Source: Chloroflexota bacterium
Lineage (GTDB): Bacteria > Chloroflexota > Anaerolineae > CG2-30-64-16
Length of the DNA: 19,604 nucleotides
Assembly (NCBI GenBank): GCA_029555885.1
Contig: JAKPQT010000005.1
Location: 1 to 19,604, forward strand
Direction: 5' to 3'
Numbering within the stretch: position 1 is the first letter of the stretch; the number at the start of each line of letters is the position of its first letter. The notes under the pieces are model-generated. The model was given only the letters and a program-made list of their open reading frames with translations, ran no database searches and had not been told where the DNA came from. Positions 1-7,841 of this stretch are shown piece after piece. The position numbers and the translations under genes are program-made.

Positions 1-561
1 CGGGCTGGCCGCAGCCGGCGGTGTCGTTGCGGCTGTGGGGACGCCAGCCCCGAGCCGGACGGCGGCGCGCACATCGGCCTCCCGGATGCGGCCGGTGCGG
101 CCTGTGCCGCGCAGCCTACCCTCTTGCAATGCGCGGGCCCAGTCCAACCCGAGTTCGTGAGCGATCCGCCGAGCGCGCGGACTGATGGCCGGCGCCTGTT
201 GCTCTTCCCGCTGGGGCGGCATGGCTGTGGGCGTGACGGGCAGCGTGCCCGGGGTCACAGACTGCGCCGCAGCAAGCGCCTCCTGGCCTGCGCCTTGACT
301 CTCCGGAGGCGTTTCACCGGGGCCCAGCAGGTAGCCCAACACCGTGCCAACGGGCACTTCCTGGCCGGGCGGCGGCGCGCCGGCGGGGATGTACAATGTC
401 CCACTCTCCAGCGCCTCCACCTCCTGCGTCGCCTTATCCCCTTCCACAGTGAACAGGAGTTCACCGGCCTCGACCGTCTCGCCGTCGGCCTTAAGCCATT
501 GTCCCAGGCTGCCGGACTCCATATTCCAGCCCAGGCGAGGCATCACGATCTCAAAGGGCAT
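1..561 (-). CDS. 2-oxoacid dehydrogenase E2 (dihydrolipoyl acyltransferase), N-terminal part
   Basis: This is the acyltransferase core subunit of a 2-oxoacid dehydrogenase complex, which takes the acyl group from E1 onto a lipoyl lysine and passes it to CoA. The visible 187 residues start at the ATG at 561 and run off the left edge without a stop. A lipoyl domain covers residues about 1-80, with the lipoylated lysine K43 in EGDKATQE. An Ala/Pro/Gln-rich linker follows, then a peripheral-subunit-binding domain (about 126-168, SPRARRIAHELGLDW...GTGRTGRI). The catalytic acyltransferase domain should lie outside the window. It starts 12 bases after the fused E1 gene ends, so the two are almost certainly co-transcribed partners. 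Substrate (pyruvate, acetoin or a branched or hydroxylated 2-oxoacid) cannot be told from this part. Confidence 0.9.
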   Translation of the reverse strand, partial: MPFEIVMPRLGWNMESGSLGQWLKADGETVEAGELLFTVEGDKATQEVEALESGTLYIPAGAPPPGQEVPVGTVLGYLLGPGETPPESQGAGQEALAAAQSVTPGTLPVTPTAMPPQREEQQAPAISPRARRIAHELGLDWARALQEGRLRGTGRTGRIREADVRAAVRLGAGVPTAATTPPAAASP

Positions 562-573
562 GCTTGTCTCCTG

Positions 574-2574
574 TCACTCAGCCAGCAGCTCACGCACGGC
601 CTCGACGATGCGCGGGACCGTCGGCACCATTGGCTCATACAGGGCCGGACTGTACGGGGCCGGGGCAAACAGGCCGTTCAGGCGCCTGACCGGCGCATCC
701 AGATCGTCGAAAGCCTGCTCCATGACCTGGGTGGCGATCTCCGCGCCCACGCCACAGGGCGCGAAGTCTTCGTCCACGATCAGGAGGCGGCCCGTCTTAT
801 GCACGGAACGGAGCACCGTGCCAATATCCAACGGCGCCAGAGTCCGCGGGTCAATGACCTCGGCGGAGACGCCTTCCTGTGCCAGGATATCGGCGGCCTG
901 AAGCGCCTGTTGGACGGAGTAGGCGATCCCCACCACTGTCACGTCGGTTCCCTCGCGTGCCACGCAGGCCTGGCCGAATGGCAGCAGATATTCGCCCTCG
1001 GGCACGGGACCCTTGAGGGTGAGCAGATTCTTGTGCTCCAGGAACAGCACGGGGTCCTTGGAACGCAGGGCCATGGCGAGCAGGCCCTTGGCATCGGCCG
1101 GCGTCGCAGGCACAGCGACTCGAAAGCCAGGGATATGCATGAAGAAGGGATAGTAGTTGCCAGAATGGTGTGCCGCGTTTGACGGTGCGACCCCGATGCA
1201 TCCGCGCAGGATGATGGGCATCTGGAGACGTCCCATGCTCATCCACTGGAGTTTAGCCATCTGGTTGAACATATCGCCGAACGCATCAGCCAGGAAGTCA
1301 ATGAACATAAAGTCCACAATGGGCCGAGAGCCGGTGGCGGCCGCGCCGATGCAGACCGCAGTGAAGCCCCGTTCGCTGATGGGTGTGTCTCTCAGCCGTT
1401 CCGGCCCGTACAGGTCAAACAGGCCCACTGTGGTGTTGAAATTGCCGCCGCGAGCTCCGATGCCCTCTCCGACGACGAAAATCGAGCCATCCCGTGCCAT
1501 CCCAGCTGCAAGGGCCTCCCGCGCGGCCTCGACGAAGGTCAATTGGCGGGATGTCGCGGCCGGGTCACCGTTGGGGTGTGGTTCGAGGATGGTCGCCGGC
1601 TCACTGTAGACATGCGCAGTGACTGTGCTCGCATCGGGCATCGGGCTCTGCTCGGCAAAGGCCGCGGCTTCCTCAGCAACGCCGCGCGCCTCGGCGTCCA
1701 GTGCATCGAGTTCAGCCTCACCCGCAATGCCGTGCTCGACCAACCATGCCCGGAAGGCTCGCAGCGGATCGCGCGCCTTCCAGGCGTTGAGTTCGTCGGA
1801 TGTCCGATATCCTGCATCCCGCATCCCTTCCGCATGTGCGCGCACACGATACGTCTTGCATTCGAGCAAGGTCGGTCCTGCGCCCGCGCGCGCTCTGGCG
1901 ACCGCTTCCTCGGCAGCACAATAGACCGCGAGGACGTCGTTGCCATCGACCTCGACGCCCGGCAAGCCGTATGCCTGCCCGCGGCCCGCGACATGCGGGT
2001 TGGCCGTCGCTTTGTCAAAGGCGACCTCCGTGGCATAGAGATTGTTCTCGCAGACGAAAACGACGGGCAACTTCCAGGCCGCAGCCAGGTTGATTCCTTC
2101 GTGGAAGGAAGCGTTATTGACGGCCCCGTCGCCGAAGAAGGCGACGCTGACATGGCCCGTCTTCAGGAGTTGTGCTGTGTAACCTCCGCCGGCCGCAAGG
2201 GTGATGCTGGGGCCGACGATGCCGCTGGACCCCATGAAGCCGACTTCAGGCTTGAACAAGTGCATGCTGCCACCGCGTCCGCCGGAGCAACCTGTCGCCC
2301 GGCCGAGCAGTTCGGCAATGAGTTCGCGCGGCGTAATCCCCTTGGCGAGAGCGTGACCATGCCCGCGGTGGGTGCTGAACACGACGTCTTCATGTCGCAA
2401 GTGCGCGCAAACGCCCGTCGCCACAGCTTCTTCCCCGATGTAGGTATGACATCCACCGTAGATTTTGCCCGCTGCATAGAGCTTGACAAGCTGCTCTTCT
2501 GTGCGGCGGATACCGGCCATCGTCCGGTATAGGGCCAGCAATTGTACTTTGGACAAATCAGCCACGCCGGTCAT
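574..2574 (-). CDS. Fused 2-oxoacid dehydrogenase E1 alpha-beta (TPP-dependent)
   Basis: This thiamine-diphosphate enzyme decarboxylates a 2-oxoacid and transfers the acyl group to the lipoyl arm of E2. The 666-residue protein joins both E1 chains. The alpha part (about 8-325) has STHRGHGH at 67-74 and the TPP motif from GDG (148-150) to ENN (176-178). A short linker leads to the beta part (about 344-666), with ISERGFTAVCIGAAATG near 399-415, the pyrimidine-domain segment VPATPADAKGLL near 488 and a transketolase C-terminal domain with EVIDPRTLAPLD near 572. Fused alpha-beta E1 proteins are known, especially acetoin/pyruvate-type ones, so the fusion itself is not new. A strong ribosome site (AAGGAG) precedes the ATG at 2574. 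Its place at the end of a sugar-acid operon suggests that it oxidises the pyruvate or a similar 2-oxoacid made upstream. Exact substrate is uncertain. Confidence 0.92.
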   Translation of the reverse strand: MTGVADLSKVQLLALYRTMAGIRRTEEQLVKLYAAGKIYGGCHTYIGEEAVATGVCAHLRHEDVVFSTHRGHGHALAKGITPRELIAELLGRATGCSGGRGGSMHLFKPEVGFMGSSGIVGPSITLAAGGGYTAQLLKTGHVSVAFFGDGAVNNASFHEGINLAAAWKLPVVFVCENNLYATEVAFDKATANPHVAGRGQAYGLPGVEVDGNDVLAVYCAAEEAVARARAGAGPTLLECKTYRVRAHAEGMRDAGYRTSDELNAWKARDPLRAFRAWLVEHGIAGEAELDALDAEARGVAEEAAAFAEQSPMPDASTVTAHVYSEPATILEPHPNGDPAATSRQLTFVEAAREALAAGMARDGSIFVVGEGIGARGGNFNTTVGLFDLYGPERLRDTPISERGFTAVCIGAAATGSRPIVDFMFIDFLADAFGDMFNQMAKLQWMSMGRLQMPIILRGCIGVAPSNAAHHSGNYYPFFMHIPGFRVAVPATPADAKGLLAMALRSKDPVLFLEHKNLLTLKGPVPEGEYLLPFGQACVAREGTDVTVVGIAYSVQQALQAADILAQEGVSAEVIDPRTLAPLDIGTVLRSVHKTGRLLIVDEDFAPCGVGAEIATQVMEQAFDDLDAPVRRLNGLFAPAPYSPALYEPMVPTVPRIVEAVRELLAE

Positions 2575-2610
2575 CGGATTACTCCTTCAACCAATAGCAC
2601 TTGCCACGCG

Positions 2611-3408
2611 TTACCATTTGCCTGCTGTGCCCCCGGCATTCATCGCGAGATTGCCGCCATCCATCGGGATGAGCGCGCCTGTGATCCAGCTCGACGCATC
2701 CGAGGCCAGCAGGAGAGCGAGTCCCTTGATGTCATCAGGCACACCGAGGCGTCCTGCGGGGAGGCCGCGCAGAAAGGTGCGTTCGAGATTGGGGTCTGCG
2801 GCCATGCGTTCCCGCAGGCTGGGGTTGATGACCTGGGCTGGTAGGATGGCGTTGACCCTGACACCGCGACCGGCCCACTCGGTGCTGAGCTCGCGCGTCA
2901 TCTGGGCCACGCCCCCCATGCCTACGCTATAGGCGAAATTGCCCCGGCCGAGCGCCGTAATGCTGGCGAGGGAGCCGATGTTGATGATGCTGCCCTTGCC
3001 CGCGGCGAGCATTCGTTTGCCGGCTTCCTGACAGGCGCAGAATCGGGCAATGACCAGCGCATGGACGATGCGTTCGAACTGCTCAAGCGGGATCTCCTCT
3101 GGATGCGCCAGGTATCCCGGGCCGGCCACGTTGGCGAGGACATCGATTCTGCCGAACTCACGATCGAGCTGCGCGAACAATCCCTTGACCTGGGCAATGT
3201 CCGCCATGTCGCACTCCACTCCGATCGCCCTGTGCCCAAACCGGCGCGCCTCTTCGGCTGTGGCAGCCACGCCTGGGCCATTCAGATCGCTCAACAGCAG
3301 GTCGGCCCCGAATTCTGCAAACCCAAGCGCCATGGCACGGCCCATGCCCTGTGCCGCGCCGCTCACGACGGCCACGCGGCCCGTCAGATCGAAAATCGTG
3401 TCCGCCAT
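2611..3408 (-). CDS. SDR-family oxidoreductase homologue lacking the catalytic lysine
   Basis: This 265-residue protein belongs to the classical short-chain dehydrogenase/reductase family, normally NAD(P)-dependent alcohol/ketone oxidoreductases. The Rossmann glycine motif is SGAAQGMG (16-23), an acidic D41 follows beta-2, and the usual NNAG is NVAG (93-96). Serine S146 (IINIGS) and tyrosine Y160 are present, but the position of the catalytic lysine in YxxxK is methionine M164 (YSVGM). The C-terminus keeps the typical MDGG ending. The reading frame is open upstream to 3546, but AGGAGAAAAAAGC lies just before the ATG at 3408 and the homology begins there, so I use that start. Family membership is certain. 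Activity is not, because the lysine normally binds the nicotinamide ribose and lowers the Tyr pKa. It may act as a dehydrogenase by another arrangement, or be non-catalytic. Confidence 0.88.
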   Translation of the reverse strand: MADTIFDLTGRVAVVSGAAQGMGRAMALGFAEFGADLLLSDLNGPGVAATAEEARRFGHRAIGVECDMADIAQVKGLFAQLDREFGRIDVLANVAGPGYLAHPEEIPLEQFERIVHALVIARFCACQEAGKRMLAAGKGSIINIGSLASITALGRGNFAYSVGMGGVAQMTRELSTEWAGRGVRVNAILPAQVINPSLRERMAADPNLERTFLRGLPAGRLGVPDDIKGLALLLASDASSWITGALIPMDGGNLAMNAGGTAGKW

Positions 3409-3428
3409 GCTTTTTTCTCCTGTCAGCT

Positions 3429-4508
3429 TTACGCCAGCCAGTCCGGCAGTTCGAGGCCATAGTCTGCCGCGGTGCCTCGCAGGTTGGTCACAACGAATGG
3501 CGGCAGCGGAATGCCCTCTGCCAGCGCGCGCTGGCGGTGCTCCCACTCTTTTTCGCCGGGCAGATAGATGCGCTCTGCGCCGACGGCCAACGGCGCCTGT
3601 CGTATCTCGCTGGTCATCTGCTGCATGCGTGCGGCGAATAGTGCGGGCGGCATCATGGCGCGGACATCGATGGCGATGAAGGCATGGCCCTGGTTCGCCG
3701 GCTCAAGGCTGTCCAGCATCCAGCTTTTCACTTCGCTCATGATGCCCGCGCCCGACAGCACGGCGGTCAGGATTTCCACCAGTATTGCGAGTCCGTAACC
3801 CTTGTGGCCGGCCATGGGCTGTAGCGCGCCGCGCAGCGGGTAGCCGGTGGGGTCCGTCGTGGGCAGGCCCTCGTCGTCAACGAGCCAGGTATCCGGGATG
3901 GGCTGGTGCAGGGCTTGTGCAGCGTAGAGCTTACTGGCGGCAACCGCGCTGGTCGCGATATCGAGGAATACGGGCGGCGCGTCACCTGCGGGCGCGGCGT
4001 ACGCAATCGGGTTCGTGCCCATCACCCGGCTGCGGCTGCCGGGCGCAGTGACCCCTGGGTCTACGTTGCACATGGATATCCCGATGAGACCCTGTTGGGC
4101 CGCCTGCACGGCATAATAGCCCGCTGCGCCGTAATGGCTGCTGCGCCGGACGCCGACATACGCGATCCCGCTGGCGCGCGCCTTGGCGATACACAGTGCC
4201 ATGGCGCGGAAGGCAGTCGCCAACGGCATCGCATCGCAGCCGTCCACGCGCGCCCAACCCGGCCCCTCCGCTTCGATCTGCATCCTGGCGCCGGGGTGAA
4301 TGCGTCCCACGCGGATGTTCTTCAGCAGCCCGCGCAGTTGCCGCGTTCCGTGGGTAAACGTGCCCCAGCTATCCGTGGTCACCAGCACATCCGCACTGAC
4401 CTGGGCGTCCTCCTCGTTCAGGCCTGCTCTCAGCATCGCCTCAATGCAGAACTGCGTCAATCGGTCGGCGCTGACGTAGGTGACGGCCGGTGCTGCCGTG
4501 TCGCTCAT
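3429..4508 (-). CDS. LDH2/MDH2 (YlbC/YiaK)-family NAD(P)-dependent oxidoreductase
   Basis: This 359-residue protein belongs to the type-2 malate/L-lactate dehydrogenase family, which is unrelated to classical lactate dehydrogenase. Members reduce 2-keto acids or interconvert 2-hydroxy and 2-oxo acids; YiaK of E. coli reduces 2,3-diketo-L-gulonate. Visible family marks are the His-containing segment FTHGTRQL (H53), SSHYGAAGYYA (H125), MGTNPIAYAAP, the DIATS motif near 183-187 and MAGHKGYGLA (232-241). Length is typical. The frame is open upstream to 4574 inside the neighbouring SDR gene, but GGGAGGGAT just before the ATG at 4508 fixes the start. It lies between two SDR genes with gaps of 20 and 43 bases. 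Role by context is reduction or oxidation of a 2-keto (or 2,3-diketo) sugar acid, or of lactate produced by cleavage. Specific substrate is unknown. Confidence 0.88.
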   Translation of the reverse strand: MSDTAAPAVTYVSADRLTQFCIEAMLRAGLNEEDAQVSADVLVTTDSWGTFTHGTRQLRGLLKNIRVGRIHPGARMQIEAEGPGWARVDGCDAMPLATAFRAMALCIAKARASGIAYVGVRRSSHYGAAGYYAVQAAQQGLIGISMCNVDPGVTAPGSRSRVMGTNPIAYAAPAGDAPPVFLDIATSAVAASKLYAAQALHQPIPDTWLVDDEGLPTTDPTGYPLRGALQPMAGHKGYGLAILVEILTAVLSGAGIMSEVKSWMLDSLEPANQGHAFIAIDVRAMMPPALFAARMQQMTSEIRQAPLAVGAERIYLPGEKEWEHRQRALAEGIPLPPFVVTNLRGTAADYGLELPDWLA

Positions 4509-4551
4509 CGATCCCTCCCAGGCTTCTCGTTCGTCCTTCAATTGGCCTGCG

Positions 4552-5337
4552 TTACCAGATCGTCGTACCGCCATCCATCACCACCAGGCTGCCGGTCATA
4601 AAGGATGATGCAGGTGATGCAAGGTAGACGACCAGGCCCTTGAGTTCTGCTTCTTCCCCATAGCGCTTCATCGGCGTGTTAGCAATGATGCGCTCGACAA
4701 TCTCCGGGTAACGCCGGCTGGCTGCCGTTTGCGCGGTCATGATGTAGCCGGGCGCAATCGCATTGGCGCGGATGCCGTAGGGCGCCCAGTCCGAGGCCAT
4801 GCCGCGCGTCAGTTGGGCGACGCCTGCCTTTGCCACGCAGTAAGGCACGTTGTGACGAGGTGTGATGTTGCTGATAATCAACGAGTTGATGGAGGCGATA
4901 TTGATGATGACGCCGCCCTGACCCCGCACGATCATCTGTTGTGCCACGCGCTTCCCGAAGTAGAACATGGAAGACAGGTTGGTGTCGATCATCCGCTGCC
5001 AGCCCTCGTCGCTTTCAGCCTCCAGCGAGAGGCCGCTCGACGGCATTCCCGCGTTATTGACGAGGATATCGATCGCGCCCAGTCTCTCGGCGACCGCAGC
5101 GGTAAATGCTTCGATCTCCGCGGCCTGGGTGACATCCACCCTGCCGAAATGGGATGGGCAGCCGAGGTCGGCGATTTCCTGTGCCGTGCGCGCACCCTCC
5201 TCTTCCAGCAAGTCGCAGATTGCCACGGCTGCCCCGGCCTCGGCCAGCGCCAATGCCGCCTGTCGGCCCAGGCCGCGCGCACCGCCGGTGACGACCGCGA
5301 CGCGCCCCGAGAGCTTGAAAAGGTCCAGGACACTCAT
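4552..5337 (-). CDS. Classical SDR-family oxidoreductase
   Basis: This 261-residue classical short-chain dehydrogenase/reductase has a complete active site: TGGARGLG nucleotide-binding motif (17-24), NNAG (94-97), catalytic serine S149 in IINIAS, and Y166/K170 in YCVAK. Acidic D42 after the second strand suggests preference for NAD(H). The sequence resembles gluconate 5-dehydrogenase or 2-deoxy-D-gluconate 3-dehydrogenase-type SDRs that oxidise a hydroxyl on sugar acids; the exact position is not readable. The stop falls 43 bases before the LDH2 gene, and the start is 4 bases after the transaldolase stop, so it is translationally close to that gene. By context it would make a keto sugar acid for the hydrolase or aldolase in the same operon. 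It may complement the neighbouring lysine-less SDR as an intact partner. Confidence 0.92.
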   Translation of the reverse strand: MSVLDLFKLSGRVAVVTGGARGLGRQAALALAEAGAAVAICDLLEEEGARTAQEIADLGCPSHFGRVDVTQAAEIEAFTAAVAERLGAIDILVNNAGMPSSGLSLEAESDEGWQRMIDTNLSSMFYFGKRVAQQMIVRGQGGVIINIASINSLIISNITPRHNVPYCVAKAGVAQLTRGMASDWAPYGIRANAIAPGYIMTAQTAASRRYPEIVERIIANTPMKRYGEEAELKGLVVYLASPASSFMTGSLVVMDGGTTIW

Positions 5338-5341
5338 GTGC

Positions 5342-6019
5342 TCAGCTCGCCTCCTCGCCCCAGGCGCTCGCGCCGAAAGTGGCCTGCCAATCCTTCATGA
5401 AGCCGGTCATGCGGGCATCGGTAAACGGGTGTTGATAGAGCAGCCGCATGAACTCCATGCGCATCGTACAGATATCAGTGCCTGCCTCCGCAACCTCACC
5501 GAACAGGCGAGGATAGCGGCCGCACGAGAGAATCTTCGTCTTGAACCCGTAGTTGTCGTAGATGCGGCGTATCGGAGCCACCATCTCAACCATGCCGTCA
5601 GTGGTCTGATCCAGCGGGCCGTTGAAAACGGCGACGATGTCTGCACCTGCCTTGCCGACCAGGTATGCCTGGGCGATGGAGGCGACTGCCGTTACGGCCA
5701 GGCGCAGGTCAGGGGTTTCCTGTTTGAGGCGCAGGAGCGCCTGAATCCCGGCAATGCTCATCGGCAGCTTGACGATGATGTTGGGTGCAAAAGCGTGCAA
5801 CCACTTGGCTTGCCTGATGAGCGGCTCAACCTCGTGCCAGCCGATGACCTGGACGAGCAGAGGGCCCTGCCATACATCAAGAATCCGGTGCAGGGTTCCT
5901 TCTTTATCAGGTCCCGCCGCAGAAATCAGGCCCGGGTTGGTTGTGACGCCTGCCAGCAGGCCCCAGGATTGGGCCTCCAGGATCTCCCGTGGGTTTGAGC
6001 TGTCGAGAAACAAGTCCAT
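5342..6019 (-). CDS. Transaldolase / fructose-6-phosphate aldolase (FSA, TalC) family protein
   Basis: This is a small class I aldolase of the transaldolase family (225 residues; FSA/TalC enzymes are about 215-220). It would form a Schiff base with a keto substrate and cleave or make a C-C bond in the cytoplasm. Family marks are FLDSSN (D6), GVTTNPGLIS (24-33), the Schiff-base lysine K84 in NIIVKLPMS, and VTAVASIAQAYLVGKAGAD (109-127). A strong ribosome site GAGGGAGTT precedes the ATG at 6019, which is 12 bases after the UxaE-like gene. Differences from the usual FSA C-terminal half (CGRYPRLFGEVAEAGTDICT near 166-185) suggest a substrate other than fructose-6-phosphate. Transaldolases of this type also serve in specialised sugar routes such as sulfofructose cleavage, so it is a good candidate for the chain-splitting step here. 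Confidence 0.85.
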   Translation of the reverse strand: MDLFLDSSNPREILEAQSWGLLAGVTTNPGLISAAGPDKEGTLHRILDVWQGPLLVQVIGWHEVEPLIRQAKWLHAFAPNIIVKLPMSIAGIQALLRLKQETPDLRLAVTAVASIAQAYLVGKAGADIVAVFNGPLDQTTDGMVEMVAPIRRIYDNYGFKTKILSCGRYPRLFGEVAEAGTDICTMRMEFMRLLYQHPFTDARMTGFMKDWQATFGASAWGEEAS

Positions 6020-6031
6020 CGGATAACTCCC

Positions 6032-7759
6032 TCAAAACAGGTCGGCGGCAAGTCGGCCCAGGTAAGCGACGATGTGTTCCTGGTAAGCACGATAGAAGTC
6101 AGGTGTGAGCCGGTAGAACCGGTCGCGTACGAGGAAGCGGCCTGCCGCATCGCGCCGGCCCACGAACGCGAAACTGAAATGGTGGAAGATTGCACCGCGG
6201 GCCGTGGGCTGCAGGCCCGCGGCACCGGCGGAATCGTGGCGGAGGGCTTCTACGGCCAGGGCAGAGCCACCTTCTGCGGCGCGCCGCGCATACACAAGGG
6301 CATCCTCCCACCAAAGCCGGAACAACTCGGGATCGTGTTCGGTCAGGACTTCGGCAAAGATGAGTTGCAGCATCGGTGACACTTTGAACTGCAGGAAGCC
6401 GCCTGCCGCCCGGCCGACAGCCTGGCGGGTAGCTGCGCTGAGATCATCGCCGGAATGCACATCCATGATCGTCCCGGCGTCAGCCGCAAGCCGGGCCAGG
6501 CTCGCACACCGCATCGCAAGGCCCGGCAATCCATCGGGACACGCGTAGTCGACGCCCTTCTCGATGCCGAGGTTGGGGGCGATGTGCGTGAGCGGAATGC
6601 CCCGGCGCCGCGCTTCGTTGAGCAGAAAGATCAGCTCCATCTCGGATGTGAGGCAATCGAAGGTGGCAACCTCCCCGGGATGCTCGTCGATGCTTAGCTC
6701 CAAATCGAAATGCTCGCCCTGGCGCAGTCCCTTCAGATAGTCCGTCAGCCGTTCCATTGCCTCCAGTGCGTCCCAATACTTGCCTGCAAGACGGGCCAGC
6801 ATCGTTTCGTCGAGCCGCGCCGCCGCACCGCCGCCAGCGTCGGTCTCACGATGATAGGCCAGCAGCATCCGTCGCTCCGCCGCATCCGGCACGATCTCAG
6901 CGAGCATGGCCTCCGCAGCCGCAGGCCCGGCATCCAGCGCGCCATAGTTCAGCACATCTGAGACATCCAGCGTGTAGAAGGAGTAATAGCGGGCTGCATC
7001 GAGGAGCGTTTTCGCCCGGTTCAATCCGCCCGGGCCACGTTTTACCTGGATGTGGTCTGCGTCCGCACCGTGGTTGGCCGGCGCACCGTGCTGCAGCCCG
7101 TCCAGGACACCGGCCACCCACAACCCTTCGAAGGTGCTGCCCGTGTAGCCGGTCTCGATGGCGCCGAAGTTGAACGCAACATTGACCTCAGGCTGCGCGG
7201 CGGCTAGCAGGTTGGGCAGGAGATGCAGCTCGCGCACCGAGTTCTGGATGGCGTTGGCCGCAAAGCCGAAGCGCGCCATGGCGGTCCAGATGGCGGGCCA
7301 CACGGCAGTGGTCATCCGCGTGCCGATCCCCAACCTGGGAACCGGCCCCAACGCCTGTGGCCCGCTGTCCGGCTTTAGTAGGCGGAGATAGCGATGGATG
7401 ATAGGGGCATCCGTCGGATAAGCGGCGATCGAACCGCCGCTCGGCAACTCCAATACCGCGAACGGCTCGCCCAGCGGCGATGCATCGGCGCGTCCCCCGC
7501 AGAGAAAGACCTGCTGCCCATCCCCCAGGCTCGCCAGGCCGTACGCACAATCTTCATGGATCGCACGGGAGGGTGAGTAGAGTGTAATGCCGGCGGGACC
7601 GCTCAATGCTCCTTCAGCCCACAGCGCTGAACCCAGGGATTGCAAAGTCGCCGGCGGCATCGCAGTGAGGGCTTTCGCAGCAGCTCCGCGGTCCCAGGTC
7701 GCGGTGTCCAGGACGGCGGGATTCGCGGCCGGATCGAGCTCGAGTTTCTGGAATTGCAT
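6032..7759 (-). CDS. UxaE-like (tagaturonate epimerase family) protein
   Basis: This large cytoplasmic protein of 575 residues resembles the tagaturonate/fructuronate epimerase family (UxaE), metal-dependent enzymes that invert C4 of a keto uronic acid. I base this on recalled motifs: SIDE (356-359), HIAPNLGIEKGVDY (392-405) and DVHSGDD (433-439), with a further His-rich segment HHFSFAFVG (526-534). UxaE proteins are usually nearer 480 residues, so the first 100 residues here look extra or divergent. No signal peptide or membrane segment is seen. The ATG at 7759 has AAGGAT upstream and is preceded by an 82-base gap. The gene is followed 12 bases later by the transaldolase, which suggests successive steps: epimerise a keto acid, then cleave it. 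Assignment to the family is moderately sure. The true substrate is open, since no uronate isomerase or mannonate dehydratase is in view. Confidence 0.68.
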   Translation of the reverse strand: MQFQKLELDPAANPAVLDTATWDRGAAAKALTAMPPATLQSLGSALWAEGALSGPAGITLYSPSRAIHEDCAYGLASLGDGQQVFLCGGRADASPLGEPFAVLELPSGGSIAAYPTDAPIIHRYLRLLKPDSGPQALGPVPRLGIGTRMTTAVWPAIWTAMARFGFAANAIQNSVRELHLLPNLLAAAQPEVNVAFNFGAIETGYTGSTFEGLWVAGVLDGLQHGAPANHGADADHIQVKRGPGGLNRAKTLLDAARYYSFYTLDVSDVLNYGALDAGPAAAEAMLAEIVPDAAERRMLLAYHRETDAGGGAAARLDETMLARLAGKYWDALEAMERLTDYLKGLRQGEHFDLELSIDEHPGEVATFDCLTSEMELIFLLNEARRRGIPLTHIAPNLGIEKGVDYACPDGLPGLAMRCASLARLAADAGTIMDVHSGDDLSAATRQAVGRAAGGFLQFKVSPMLQLIFAEVLTEHDPELFRLWWEDALVYARRAAEGGSALAVEALRHDSAGAAGLQPTARGAIFHHFSFAFVGRRDAAGRFLVRDRFYRLTPDFYRAYQEHIVAYLGRLAADLF

Positions 7760-7841
7760 CTGATACGCATCCTTGCCGATCGGGCCGCGCTCGTTGGGTT
7801 CAACTGCAACGCGAGTGCGGGCGGGTCAGCGACGGTCGTGC

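Noticed and set aside
124..1182. Long plus-strand open frames over the E1/E2 genes and elsewhere (for example 12212-13609, 13934-15388, 10858-11808, 1543-2532)
   Set aside because: They are antisense to confidently identified genes, show no family resemblance and have the low-complexity Arg/Ala/Pro/Ser composition typical of GC-rich shadow frames.
7792..7811. CGTTG...CAACG inverted repeat in the 82-base gap before the UxaE-like gene
   Set aside because: A five-base stem over a ten-base loop is expected by chance; no promoter elements accompany it.
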